A stretch of 54,073 bases of DNA from a virus. A program made the position numbers and the translations under genes. Below the pieces are notes generated by a model. That model ran no database searches. It saw only the letters and a program-made list of their open reading frames with translations, and was not told where the DNA came from. How positions within the stretch are numbered: the first letter of the stretch is position 1; every line of letters begins with the position of its first letter. Positions 39,586-47,847 of the stretch are shown here, piece by piece. The DNA is taken from positions 1 to 54,073 of IMG/VR virus record IMGVR_UViG_3300036900_000217, one strand, 5' to 3'.

Positions 39586-40076
39586 TGCCAAGCCCCAACG
39601 CATCGGACCAAGGCCAGGCGCACGCGCACCCGTCTGCGCACGCGCACATCTGGCTCGACGTACTCCTCACCCCGCTCGCCCAGGATGGGTCGGTCAACGG
39701 GAGTGATGTAGTGCAAGCCCTCACGCGACTCGCGCGTGCGGTAGAAGCAAACACCCTCCTTTTGGAGACCATCATGGCATCAGTCGCAGAACTTCAGGCA
39801 CAAGCGGACGCGCTCAAGCAGGCCGTCACGGATGGACTCGCGCGCATTCAGGCGCACGAGGACGCGGAAGCCGCCGCCGACACGGCGCTGCAGGCGCAGG
39901 TCGCGACGCTGACGCAGGCGAACACGGACCTGCAGGCGCAGATCGACGCGCTCAAGGCGGGCGGCACGGACACGACGGCACTCGACGCCATCCTGGCGAC
40001 GATGAAGGACGCTACGGCGCAGATCGGCACGATCGATCCCGCCCCGGCGCCCGTGCCGGAAACGCCGGTTCCGTAG
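39585..40076 (+). CDS. Coiled-coil protein with His/Ala-rich N-terminus, 163 aa
   Basis: The ATG overlaps the previous TAA (TAATG). The first part is HAHPSAHAHIWLDVLLTPLA; from ATG 39775 (GGAG about 8 bases upstream) the frame encodes MASVAELQAQADALKQAVTD and further helix of Gln/Ala type, which by itself resembles known small phage coiled-coil proteins. An internal start is possible. C-terminus is Pro-rich. Unknown role, likely appendage or lysis helper. Confidence 0.6.
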   Translation: MPSPNASDQGQAHAHPSAHAHIWLDVLLTPLAQDGSVNGSDVVQALTRLARAVEANTLLLETIMASVAELQAQADALKQAVTDGLARIQAHEDAEAAADTALQAQVATLTQANTDLQAQIDALKAGGTDTTALDAILATMKDATAQIGTIDPAPAPVPETPVP

Positions 40077-40078
40077 TC

Positions 40079-40708
40079 GTGAACCGGGCAACGAGTTTCC
40101 TCCTTGGCGCGCTCACGGTGGGCGCGCTGGGGATTGCCGGGCCGCGAGTCGAGACAATGGCGCGGGAGTCGATCGCTATTCGCGTCGGCGACACGCTCGT
40201 CATGCACTATTCCGTGCTGACGGACACGGTGCTCGGTGTCGCGCCGAGTCGTGTCATCGCGAAGCGCTGTGGCTCGAGCAAGATGTTCTGGCGGCCGTGG
40301 AAGTTGCGACCGGCTACGCAGGATTCGATCGTGGCGTCGGCCGATACGGTCTCCGTCAGCGTCTTGGCGCCCGTCGGCGGCTCGTGCACGTCTGAACTGC
40401 CGGTGCCGTCGCCTTCGGACAGCGGCAGTCTGGGCTTCTTTCTCTCGCCGACTGGCCACTGGTGCGCGGGAACTGTCTCCGACACGAGCGTTCACGTCTC
40501 GCGCTGCACTGCACCGTCGGATCAGTGGCTAGGCTTCCTCCGCGTGTGGAGCGGCGTGGCGCCCGTGAATCCTGCGACGGGTGTCTCGCCGATCGATCAT
40601 TGCGAGACTGGCCCGCTCGATCCGTCGGGGATGTTTCACCGATTCGACTGCGCGGAGACGACGAAGGTCAAGAGCTTGACCAACACTTGGCCCCACGTGA
40701 CCCCGTGA
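40079..40708 (+). CDS. Secreted hypothetical protein, 209 aa
   Basis: GTG start. Residues about 1-21 form a signal peptide-like helix (RATSFLLGALTVGALGIAGP). The mature part is beta-rich with several Cys residues (KRCGSSKMFW, GGSCTSELPV, GHWCAGTVSD, SRCTAP, DHCETG, FDCAET) likely to form disulphides, unusual for a cytoplasmic phage protein. It may work at the cell envelope. Family unknown. Confidence 0.65.
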   Translation: MNRATSFLLGALTVGALGIAGPRVETMARESIAIRVGDTLVMHYSVLTDTVLGVAPSRVIAKRCGSSKMFWRPWKLRPATQDSIVASADTVSVSVLAPVGGSCTSELPVPSPSDSGSLGFFLSPTGHWCAGTVSDTSVHVSRCTAPSDQWLGFLRVWSGVAPVNPATGVSPIDHCETGPLDPSGMFHRFDCAETTKVKSLTNTWPHVTP

Positions 40709-41229
40709 CGGCGTACCGCGACTCGATGGCTGCGGCCGAGGCAGAGTTCACCCTCCTTGAGTCGAGGCGCGTCTCGTGGCACGGTGCGCCGATTCGGCAT
40801 CCGCGTCGCGCTCGGGTGGGCGAGCCGATACCGGCTCGGCGGCCGCGGCGTGCCTGGAAGTGCAAGCATCGGGATCGGCGGCATCATGCTCGCGGCCTTT
40901 GCAAGTCGTGCTGGACGCGAGACCAGAGGTTCCGTCTGGGAAAAACGCAGTTCCAGCGAAAGCAGAACGATGATCCCAAAACGCGGCCGACCTGCCATCC
41001 AAGCCGCACCCACTACGGCAACCGTCTATGCGAATCGTGCTACCGCGCAGCCGAGGCTCGATGCGCGCGGCACGTCCGCACCGCCGTGAAAAAGCTGTAC
41101 TTCATGCTCAACGGCCGCGGCGTGCGGTTCGATGAAAAGCAGGCGATCGAACAACTCACGGCTGCGGTTGGTGACGTGCTCGCGCGACGCCGCACGGCGG
41201 CCGCAACGCCAGCGATTTCTCTTTCCTGA
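40705..41229 (+). CDS. Zinc-finger hypothetical protein, 174 aa
   Basis: GTG 40705 overlaps the previous TGA. Two Cys/His clusters, KCKHRDRRHHARGLCKSCWT and CHPSRTHYGNRLCESCYRAA, follow the same CxH...GxCxxCx plan, suggesting two small zinc knuckles from an internal duplication. Such repeats occur in phage HNH-like proteins that have lost the nuclease, or in DNA-binding proteins. The N-terminal third is basic. Not recognised further. Confidence 0.6.
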   Translation: MTAYRDSMAAAEAEFTLLESRRVSWHGAPIRHPRRARVGEPIPARRPRRAWKCKHRDRRHHARGLCKSCWTRDQRFRLGKTQFQRKQNDDPKTRPTCHPSRTHYGNRLCESCYRAAEARCARHVRTAVKKLYFMLNGRGVRFDEKQAIEQLTAAVGDVLARRRTAAATPAISLS

Positions 41230-41239
41230 GACCTGACCC

Positions 41240-41980
41240 ATGTCGATCTTGACCACGGATCTCCAATGCTTCGACGCGGCGAGCGTGCCGACGGACGATG
41301 TGTCCACCTCGGGCGGCGCGATCTCGGCCGTCTCTCGCCCCGATCTCGTCCAGTGGGCGGCGCCCAACATCGCGCAGGTCGTCTCCGACGGCGCCGACAC
41401 GCGCACGGTCACGATTACGGGTCGCCTCGCGACGGGCGTGGTCGACACGGAAGTGCTCACGCTGAACGGCACGACGCCGGTCTCTGGGGCGAAGACGTGG
41501 GAACGCGTGCAGAGCGCGGTAGCCTCGGCGACGAGCGGTACGCGCACCGTGCTCGTGAAGGAGGCCGCGGCGGGCACGACGCGCGCGACGATCCTCCCGA
41601 ACGAAACGACGCGCCACATCTCGTTCCAGAACTCCTCGAGCGACCCGGTCTCGACCAAGACGCGCGTCGAGAAAGTGTTCTGGAAGAACACGAACGGATC
41701 GCTCACGCTCACGCAATCGACCGTCACGCTAACGACAGACGCCGCGGCGAACATCATGATCTCGACCGATGCGGCGATCGATGCGACGACCTCCGTCGCG
41801 AACCGACTGACGTCGACCGGCTTCAGTTTTGTCGACGACACCGTCGCGATCACGGTGCCCGGTGGCGGCAACATCCCGGCCGGCTCGCGCATCGGAACCT
41901 GGATCCAGCAAACGCTCGCCGCGGGTGCCGCGGCCACGAAGTCGACGTACACCACCAAACTCGCCGGCAGTTCGATTTAG
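41240..41980 (+). CDS. Structural appendage protein, 246 aa
   Basis: A Thr/Ala/Ser-rich beta protein typical of fibre or appendage components (ATGVVDTEVLTLNGTTPVSG, RTVLVKEAAAGTTRATILPN, SVANRLTSTGFSFVDDTVAI). No chaperone or trimerisation motif is recognised. It opens a block of similarly Ser/Thr/Ala-rich proteins up to 47326, so a virion location is likely. Confidence 0.65.
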   Translation: MSILTTDLQCFDAASVPTDDVSTSGGAISAVSRPDLVQWAAPNIAQVVSDGADTRTVTITGRLATGVVDTEVLTLNGTTPVSGAKTWERVQSAVASATSGTRTVLVKEAAAGTTRATILPNETTRHISFQNSSSDPVSTKTRVEKVFWKNTNGSLTLTQSTVTLTTDAAANIMISTDAAIDATTSVANRLTSTGFSFVDDTVAITVPGGGNIPAGSRIGTWIQQTLAAGAAATKSTYTTKLAGSSI

Positions 41981-42007
41981 CGCGCGCACCCTCCGGAGAC
42001 TCAACCA

Positions 42008-42379
42008 ATGGACGAAGCAACCACGCTCGACCCCGCGACGATCACGACGCGCAAGGACGCCGAGGCGTTCGTGCGCTCGATACACCTAACGTGTCGGGGC
42101 CCGAAGAGCGAGAAGCACGCGGCCGCAATCGCGCAACTGCTCGACGAGGGACGGAACGCGGAAGCGGCCGATATGGATGACGCCAGTCGGCGGCATCCGC
42201 TCACGGGCGCGTACAACTGCGGCGCGAACACGAACGACGTCATTTGTGCCGGCCCATTCGACGGCGCCATTCACGAATACACCTGCCCGCGATGCGGCGT
42301 GCACGCACGCTACCGCGCACCGCTCTTTCCTGGTCTATCAGAAGCCGACGCCGCTGATCCGGCCGTCGCGACCACCTAA
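42008..42379 (+). CDS. Zinc-ribbon hypothetical protein, 123 aa
   Basis: A GGAG sequence precedes ATG. The C-terminal part contains AYNCGANTNDVICAGP and YTCPRCGVHARYRAPL, four Cys that could bind zinc. The N-terminus is helical (ATITTRKDAEAFVRSIHL). It is inserted between two structural-looking genes; role unknown. Confidence 0.55.
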   Translation: MDEATTLDPATITTRKDAEAFVRSIHLTCRGPKSEKHAAAIAQLLDEGRNAEAADMDDASRRHPLTGAYNCGANTNDVICAGPFDGAIHEYTCPRCGVHARYRAPLFPGLSEADAADPAVATT

Positions 42380-42401
42380 CCGCTGACAACCGGATACTCA
42401 C

Positions 42402-42959
42402 ATGGGACGGCAACTCTTCACGGAAGGCCCGTACATCGATCCGCCGGTCGCGTCCAACCCGGGCGTCACGGGCGCGGCTGGATCGGCCCTCGTCTCGACC
42501 TCGGCGGAAGCGCTCTGGATCGGCGCGCAGTTCACGCCCATCTATGCCAACGATCCGAAGGCCGGGAAGATTTACACGGTTCGGGCCGGGGGTATTCTGT
42601 CGACCGGCGCGTCGGGAACGCTGATCCTGATTCCACAGTACGGCGCGTTGGGCGGCACCACGCTCGGGACCTCGATCACACAGACGGTTCCGATCAACCT
42701 GACAAATGTTCCGTGGTATCTGGAATTCACGCTCGTGTTTCGGACGATCGGCAGCGGTGTCAACTCGACGTGTATCGGGACAGGGTATTTCCAAGCGGCA
42801 GGCACGGCCGCGACGGCTGGCTCCAGTTTCGATCTCGCCTTCGGCGGAACGTCGGCGACCGTGGACGTCACGGTCAATTCCGGCATTACGATCAGCAAGA
42901 CGTTGAGCGTCGCCGGCTCCTTCACGACGCAATACGCCTTCATTCACGGTTACAATTAG
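42402..42959 (+). CDS. Structural beta-rich protein, 185 aa
   Basis: Rich in Gly, Thr, Ser and Ala with alternating strands (TSAEALWIGAQFTPIYANDP, SGTLILIPQYGALGGTTLGT, SFDLAFGGTSATVDVTVNSG). This pattern fits phage surface or tail proteins. A 70-base gene-free gap follows it. No domain recognised. Confidence 0.6.
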   Translation: MGRQLFTEGPYIDPPVASNPGVTGAAGSALVSTSAEALWIGAQFTPIYANDPKAGKIYTVRAGGILSTGASGTLILIPQYGALGGTTLGTSITQTVPINLTNVPWYLEFTLVFRTIGSGVNSTCIGTGYFQAAGTAATAGSSFDLAFGGTSATVDVTVNSGITISKTLSVAGSFTTQYAFIHGYN

Positions 42960-43029
42960 TCCGATTGCCGAGCGACGCCGCTCGTGCATCGATGCGCCTC
43001 GAATGCCTTTTCACGTTGAGCGAACTTTT

Positions 43030-43254
43030 ATGTCTCTCGCAAGCGATTACGCCGCCGCCGTTGCCGCGGCGGCCGGCGATGTGGTGACGGCTGCCGCTAC
43101 AGCTCCCGCGCCCCTTACGGGACCGAACGGGCACCTCGAAGTCACGCCACAAGGAAACCTGCGCGCCGTGCCGGGGCCGGGCGTGGGAGCGGTGGAGATC
43201 CCTGCCGCTGCGGTCCCGGCAGCGATCGCGTGGCTCACGACCAACTTCGTCTAG
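43030..43254 (+). CDS. Small Ala-rich protein, 74 aa
   Basis: ATG 43030 is preferred to ATG 43003 because MSLASDYAAAVAAAAGDVVT matches starts of known small phage proteins; neither has a strong ribosome site. The C-terminal part (GHLEVTPQGNLRAVPGPGVG, VEIPAAAVPAAIAWLTTNFV) is also typical of that family. Function unknown. Confidence 0.55.
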   Translation: MSLASDYAAAVAAAAGDVVTAAATAPAPLTGPNGHLEVTPQGNLRAVPGPGVGAVEIPAAAVPAAIAWLTTNFV

Positions 43255-43257
43255 GCC

Positions 43258-43596
43258 ATGCCGGGATCATTTCAGTCGAACGGCATGTGGGGCGTTCCCC
43301 GCGTGCCACGATCGATACCCGTTGTTCGCAACTTCGACGATACGCCGACGGGGGCGTACCAGTACTACTACTCGATCGCACTGCAGGCAGTCGATGGAAG
43401 CGGCACGCCGCTCCCGGGCGCGATCGTATCCCTCTTTCGTACCGTCGACAATTCGTTCGCCGGATTAGCCGTCACGGACGCCAACGGCAATTTTCGGCTC
43501 GCCGCGTCGCAGTTTATTCAGCACTACCTCGTCGCCTATTTGACCGGTAGCCCAGACCTCGCCGGCACCTCTGTGAACACCCTGGTCGGCACATGA
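43258..43596 (+). CDS. Ig-like / carboxypeptidase-regulatory-like protein, 112 aa
   Basis: Starts three bases after the preceding stop. YYYSIALQAVDGSGTPLPGA, IVSLFRTVDNSFAGLAVTDA and NGNFRLAASQFIQHYLVAYL follow the beta-sandwich pattern of carboxypeptidase-regulatory-like or Ig-like modules that decorate phage surfaces. Possible virion decoration protein. Confidence 0.65.
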   Translation: MPGSFQSNGMWGVPRVPRSIPVVRNFDDTPTGAYQYYYSIALQAVDGSGTPLPGAIVSLFRTVDNSFAGLAVTDANGNFRLAASQFIQHYLVAYLTGSPDLAGTSVNTLVGT

Positions 43597-43603
43597 GGAA
43601 TCA

Positions 43604-43798
43604 ATGATCCATATCGTGATCCAGTTCGACGAGACGACGGGCCAAATGAACATCAACGCATCCGATAGTAATAAGATGCGCTGCTGCTGGATCCTTGAAC
43701 TCGCGCGCGATGAAGTAAAGAAACACGAGGACCCGTCGGCTGGGCATATCGCGCTGGTTCCACCCGGCATGCGACTGCCGATGCGCAACGGATCGTGA
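43604..43798 (+). CDS. Small hypothetical protein, 64 aa
   Basis: A compact protein with a strand (MIHIVIQFDETTGQMNINA), a helix (RCCWILELARDEVKKHEDPS) and a short end. The stop overlaps the GTG of the fibre gene. No function recognised. Confidence 0.55.
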   Translation: MIHIVIQFDETTGQMNINASDSNKMRCCWILELARDEVKKHEDPSAGHIALVPPGMRLPMRNGS

Positions 43799-45030
43799 CA
43801 TTTATTGTCGCGGATCGGGTCAAAGAAACGACCGCGTCGACGGGGCCGGGAAACCTCGCCCTCAGCGGCGCCTCGGTCGGCTTCCGCGCATTCTCGTCGG
43901 TCTGCGCGAATAACGACACCGTTGCCTACACGATCTCGTCGGCGGGGGGCGTCGAATGGGAGACGGGCGTCGGCACGTGGCAGGCGGGCAACACGCTCGT
44001 CCGCACGGCCGTCATCGCGTCGTCGAACGCCAACGCGGCCGTCAACTTCTCGGCCGGCACGAAGGACGTCTATCTCACGGTCCTTGCGACGCAGGTGCCG
44101 GACGCGACACGGATTTGTGACGGGCGGCTCACGCTGACGAGCGGTACGCCCGTCACGACCGCCGATGTCACCGGCGCGACGTCGGTCTTTTTCACGCCGA
44201 TGATCGGCGACCAGATTGGGCTCTTCAACGGCGCCGCGTGGCGGCTCTACCAGTTCTCAGAAATCACGATCGCGCTCGGCACGCTCACGTCCGCCAAGAA
44301 CTACGATATCTTCGCGTACGACTCTGGCGGCGTGGTCGGGTGCGTGATCGGGCCCGCGTGGACCTCGGACACGGCGCGCGGATCAGGTGCAGGGACGACA
44401 GAGCTCACGCGGTTGAACGGCGTGTTGGTCAACAACGTCGCCATCTCGGGCGGCCCGGCGGCGAACCAGGGCCGCTATCTCGGCACGTTCCGCACGACGG
44501 CGACGACCACGACGGAAGATTCGGCTGGTGGCGTGACGACGCAGGTCGGCGGGAAACGGTTCTTGTTCAATCAGTACAACCGCGTCCAGCGTGCGCTCTC
44601 GGTGATCGATACCACGGATAACTGGTCCTATACGACCAATACCGTCCGCCAGGCGAATGGTGCGGCAGGGAACCGGGTGGAGTATGTCGTTGGCGAGGCG
44701 GCTGTGATGCTCGACGTAGAGGTGCTCGGGATCGCGTTTATAGCAAACAACTCAGCAAATGCCGCCAAAATGGGTGTAGGCATTGACAGCACGACCACGC
44801 TCTCTGGCACGGTGCAAGGGGGTTACGAAGCGCTCGCGTTTTCTGGCGCCAACGCGGATCCCGGCAATGGCCTCTATGTCCCGTTAAATGGCAACTTTAT
44901 CGGGTATCCAGGTCTCGGCTATCACACCCTCAACTGGAACGAAAAGGGCGCTGACGTGAATTGCACGTTTCTAGGGGATAATGGTGGCGACGGACAACAG
45001 GCCGGCCTGCTCGCAATGCTCATCATCTAA
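43795..45030 (+). CDS. Tail fibre protein
   Basis: A 411-residue protein starting with GTG 43795. The N-terminus (VADRVKETTASTGPGNLALS, FRAFSSVCANNDTVAYTISS) is a known start of phage tail-fibre and appendage proteins. The middle is beta-rich with Asn/Thr repeats. The last 110 residues (from about 44700) have clearly lower GC than the rest, suggesting a recently exchanged receptor-binding tip. The next small gene starts within the stop codon and may be a fibre partner. Confidence 0.75.
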   Translation: MTFIVADRVKETTASTGPGNLALSGASVGFRAFSSVCANNDTVAYTISSAGGVEWETGVGTWQAGNTLVRTAVIASSNANAAVNFSAGTKDVYLTVLATQVPDATRICDGRLTLTSGTPVTTADVTGATSVFFTPMIGDQIGLFNGAAWRLYQFSEITIALGTLTSAKNYDIFAYDSGGVVGCVIGPAWTSDTARGSGAGTTELTRLNGVLVNNVAISGGPAANQGRYLGTFRTTATTTTEDSAGGVTTQVGGKRFLFNQYNRVQRALSVIDTTDNWSYTTNTVRQANGAAGNRVEYVVGEAAVMLDVEVLGIAFIANNSANAAKMGVGIDSTTTLSGTVQGGYEALAFSGANADPGNGLYVPLNGNFIGYPGLGYHTLNWNEKGADVNCTFLGDNGGDGQQAGLLAMLII

Positions 45031-45404
45031 TGATTCAACAACTCACCGTCGAGCGCCTCGTCGCCGCCCTTGCGGCTCTCGCTCCCATTGACGGGGTGAG
45101 CGTTGGGACGTTCGGTGTCTCATCGAGCGTCCGAATTGATTTTCAGGCGGCTGCCACGACCACGCAGAGGTCCAACGCGGCGGCGGCGCTCACAGCATTT
45201 GATTGGTCCGACGCCGCGAGCCTCGCGTGGGAACAGCAACAGAATCCGAATCAGACCGCCCTCTTTGCTGCTGCCGCGCAAGCGGTGACTGACAACCTGA
45301 CGTTCCTGGCGATCGCCACGCCGACACAGACGCAGGCCGTCGCGCAGGTTCAAGCGCTGACGCGGCAGATGAATCAGGTGATTCGCTACCTCGCGCAGTT
45401 GTAG
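45030..45404 (+). CDS. Possible fibre assembly helper, 124 aa
   Basis: Starts in a TAATG overlap with the fibre gene. A helical protein with Ala/Gln-rich C-terminus (ATPTQTQAVAQVQALTRQMN). Small genes directly behind fibre genes often encode chaperones or accessory tips; nothing here proves it. Confidence 0.55.
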   Translation: MIQQLTVERLVAALAALAPIDGVSVGTFGVSSSVRIDFQAAATTTQRSNAAAALTAFDWSDAASLAWEQQQNPNQTALFAAAAQAVTDNLTFLAIATPTQTQAVAQVQALTRQMNQVIRYLAQL

Positions 45405-45413
45405 GCCCGGCCG

Positions 45414-46928
45414 ATGCTCGGCTTCCTTCCGATTGCCAGCGCGGCGATCGCGGACGAAGGACTGCCCGCACCGGCGGCCGAGACGTTGATCGTCCTGTAC
45501 CCGGTCGCGCTCACTGATCAGACGATTGTCCTGCGCGACCCGACGGCAGTCCCGGTGTCGATCTCGGTGTCCGCGAGTCAAGGCACGGGCACGGAATCGC
45601 TCGCTGAAGCCGACGCCTCGATCGCCGTCGGCGACGAATCGACGACCGCCGTCGCGGCCATTCTCGCAACGAGCGACGAGAACCTCCTCGGCGTCGCGGC
45701 AACACTAGCGAGCAGTGACGAGAATGTACTCGGCCTTGCCGCCACGCTTCCATCCGGCGACGAGAACATCCTCGGACTCGCAACGGCCCTCGCCACAGGC
45801 GATGAGTCGCTAGGCGCCATCGTGGCGAGCTTGGTGACAGCGGACGAGTCGCTGATCGGCGTGGGCGCGACTCTGGCTGAGGCGGACGAGAACCTGGTCG
45901 GCATCGTCGGCTCGGACGCCGTCGCGGACGAGAACCTGATCGGCCTGGGATCGCCGTTGGCGACTGGCGACGAGTCGTCTGTTCCTGTCTCAGCAACACT
46001 TCCGTCCTCCGACGAGAATCTTGTCGGACTCGCCGCGGCGCTCGCCACGGCAGACGAGGATCTGCTGGGCGTCGCGGGGTCGCTCGCCAGCGCGGACGAG
46101 AACCTCGTCGGCATCACGTCGTCCTTGCTCGTCGGCGACGAGTCGCTTGGCACTGTCGCCGTACAGCAAACCCAACAGACGGCTACGGAATCGCTCACGG
46201 GGCTCGCGCCGTCGCTGGCGTCGTCGGACGAGTCGCTGACCGGCCTCGCGACGACGCTTGGCTTGAGCGACGAAAACACGCTCGGCGTGTCCGCGTCGAA
46301 AGCAACGGCCGACGAGAATCTTCTCGGCGTCGCGGGATCATTGGCGATCGGCGACGAGTCGAAAGGCACGCCGTCGGCGACCATGGCGACGGGGGACGAG
46401 TCGATCGGTCCCGTTGCGGCGACGCTCGCGAGCGCGGATGAGTCGCTGATTGGGGTCACGGCCTCGCGACTTTCGAGCGACGAGAATCTGCTCGGCGTCT
46501 CGGGCTCACAAGGCACCGCCGATGAATGGGCGATGGTGCTCGCCGCGCTGCAACTCATCAGCGACGAATCGGCGGGAACGCTGTCGGCCATCGCCGCCGC
46601 GGGCACCGAATCGCTGGTCGGGCTCCAGGCATCGCAGTCGAGCGGCGACGAATGGCTGATTGGTGTCGCGGCGATCCTGGCCGCGGCACACGAGTCGCTG
46701 GCCTCGCCGCTCACCTATTGTCTGATCAGCGCCGTCACGCAACTGTTGGCGACGGTCACGGCGACGCGCGTCGAGCCGACCGTCTCGGCGACGAACATCA
46801 CGCCCGCCGTACCGTTCACGCGCCTTTCGCCTGAATTGCTCGCCACCTGCATCACGCCGAATCCCGTCGCGACCGCGCTGTCGCCGTCCGTCGACGCCAC
46901 CCGACTCATTGAGGAGCTCGTCCCATGA
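45414..46928 (+). CDS. Protein of 26 tandem 14-residue DEN-L-G repeats
   Basis: A 504-residue protein. Residues 60-425 consist of 26 head-to-tail units with consensus DE[NS]LxG[VL]AATLA[ST]x; 25 units are 14 residues long and one is 16. Examples are DENLLGVAATLASS, DENVLGLAATLPSG and DENLVGLAAALATA. DEN alternates with DES. Each unit ends in a small turn and contains a hydrophobic strand, suggesting a beta-solenoid or beta-roll-like stalk. A hydrophobic leader (residues 1-30) and a short C-terminal domain with ATRVEPTVSATNITPAVPFT flank the array. Context suggests a virion appendage. I know no family with this repeat. Confidence 0.75.
   Translation: MLGFLPIASAAIADEGLPAPAAETLIVLYPVALTDQTIVLRDPTAVPVSISVSASQGTGTESLAEADASIAVGDESTTAVAAILATSDENLLGVAATLASSDENVLGLAATLPSGDENILGLATALATGDESLGAIVASLVTADESLIGVGATLAEADENLVGIVGSDAVADENLIGLGSPLATGDESSVPVSATLPSSDENLVGLAAALATADEDLLGVAGSLASADENLVGITSSLLVGDESLGTVAVQQTQQTATESLTGLAPSLASSDESLTGLATTLGLSDENTLGVSASKATADENLLGVAGSLAIGDESKGTPSATMATGDESIGPVAATLASADESLIGVTASRLSSDENLLGVSGSQGTADEWAMVLAALQLISDESAGTLSAIAAAGTESLVGLQASQSSGDEWLIGVAAILAAAHESLASPLTYCLISAVTQLLATVTATRVEPTVSATNITPAVPFTRLSPELLATCITPNPVATALSPSVDATRLIEELVP
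45591..46688 (+). repeat. 42-bp coding repeat array (26 units)
   Basis: The DNA has a period of 42 bases because of the 14-residue protein repeat. Units are diverged at the DNA level with GACGAG or GACGAA at most starts. The one irregular unit, with two extra codons, ends near 46187. Variation is mostly in the strand residues, not in the Asp-Glu turn. Confidence 0.85.
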
Positions 46929-47326
46929 CCACAACGCCGACGCCATCGGTCCACGTGCTGTCACCGTCGAACGATCTGGTCTACACGTTCGTCCTCGAGG
47001 AGGTGGATCCCGCGACCTTCGTGCTCGGGCCAGCGACGACGGGCGCTGTGACGTGTTTCCTGTCGACGTCGAACCTGTCGAATGCGACAGCGATCACCGG
47101 CCTGACGCGCCCCGCCGTCTACATCGGCGGCGCGAACGGGTATCCGGACGGGACGTGGGGCGTCGAGTTCGATGCCGACGACCTGACGCCAGCGCTGCTC
47201 CAGCCGATTTTCGAGGTGTCGCCCGCGCCGACGCCGTACCTGATGATCGTCCGCGGCGGTGCCGTGCGGCGCTACATCACGCTCAAATACCAGAAGGCGC
47301 TCAAGGCGGAGCTGACGCAGGTCTAG
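46925..47326 (+). CDS. Structural protein, 133 aa
   Basis: ATGA overlap with the repeat-protein gene. Beta-rich (LSPSNDLVYTFVLEEVDPAT, TTGAVTCFLSTSNLSNATAI, PDGTWGVEFDADDLTPALLQ) with a basic C-terminal helix (RRYITLKYQKALKAELTQV). It may attach the repeat protein to the virion. It converges on the leftward gene at 47323 with overlapping ends. Confidence 0.6.
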   Translation: MTTTPTPSVHVLSPSNDLVYTFVLEEVDPATFVLGPATTGAVTCFLSTSNLSNATAITGLTRPAVYIGGANGYPDGTWGVEFDADDLTPALLQPIFEVSPAPTPYLMIVRGGAVRRYITLKYQKALKAELTQV

Positions 47327-47595
47327 ATGTTTTTCAGGTCGTCGATCGAAGATAACGCGCTCAGGTCTGGGATTCCGTGAAAGAATCGCCAGACGCCTTC
47401 TAGGACAACCGCGGGCTCGGGAGAGCGCTTGCGGAGAATGAAGGTCGCGCCGCACGCATGGCAGCTCGCCGCATCGTAAATGGCGCCCGGTATCGCGATC
47501 ACGTGATAATCGTTCGGCGCCTTCAATGGCTCGCCGCAGTCGCAGCAAGACATCGGGGGCTCGTAACTCTCTGCGGGGGCGCGTTCCTCGCTCAT
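47323..47595 (-). CDS. Zinc-ribbon protein on the reverse strand, 90 aa
   Basis: First of a leftward group. SCCDCGEPLKAPNDYHVIAI and DAASCHACGATFILRKRS give two Cys pairs for a zinc ribbon. The start at 47595 overlaps the stop of the upstream leftward gene (ATGA). Function unknown. Confidence 0.65.
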   Translation of the reverse strand: MSEERAPAESYEPPMSCCDCGEPLKAPNDYHVIAIPGAIYDAASCHACGATFILRKRSPEPAVVLEGVWRFFHGIPDLSALSSIDDLKNI

Positions 47596-47807
47596 GAGAT
47601 AGCCCGACGCGGCGACAGGATTCGTATGTTCGGAATCGGCGGCGCGGTCGACCCGAACGTATCGTCGATCACCATCGCCCAGAGCGCATCGTTCAATCCG
47701 CTCATTGCGTTCGCAAGATGGCGCATCGCCTCGTTGTTTCGCTCCATCACATCAGCCAGCGCGCGGAATGCTTCATCGTATCTCTCAAGGGCGTCGTCGT
47801 CGCGCAT
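47592..47807 (-). CDS. Small helical protein on the reverse strand, 71 aa
   Basis: Start chosen at ATG 47807; a longer frame to 47999 has unnatural Arg/Ser-rich sequence. RYDEAFRALADVMERNNEAM and RHLANAMSGLNDALWAMVID are amphipathic helices, perhaps a small coiled coil. TATAGT lies just upstream on this strand and could be a -10 box, but no -35 box is seen. Confidence 0.6.
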   Translation of the reverse strand: MRDDDALERYDEAFRALADVMERNNEAMRHLANAMSGLNDALWAMVIDDTFGSTAPPIPNIRILSPRRAIS

Positions 47808-47847
47808 GGAGACAACTATACTCGATTCGGGGCCGCGCCGTGGCGAC

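Noticed and set aside
45591-46688. CRISPR array or other DNA-level repeat element
   Set aside because: The 42-base period is explained by the 14-residue protein repeat. Units are diverged and there are no spacers.
39585-47326. Integrase or transposase within the appendage region
   Set aside because: No tyrosine-recombinase (R-H-R-Y) or serine-recombinase pattern was found in any frame there or elsewhere in the window.
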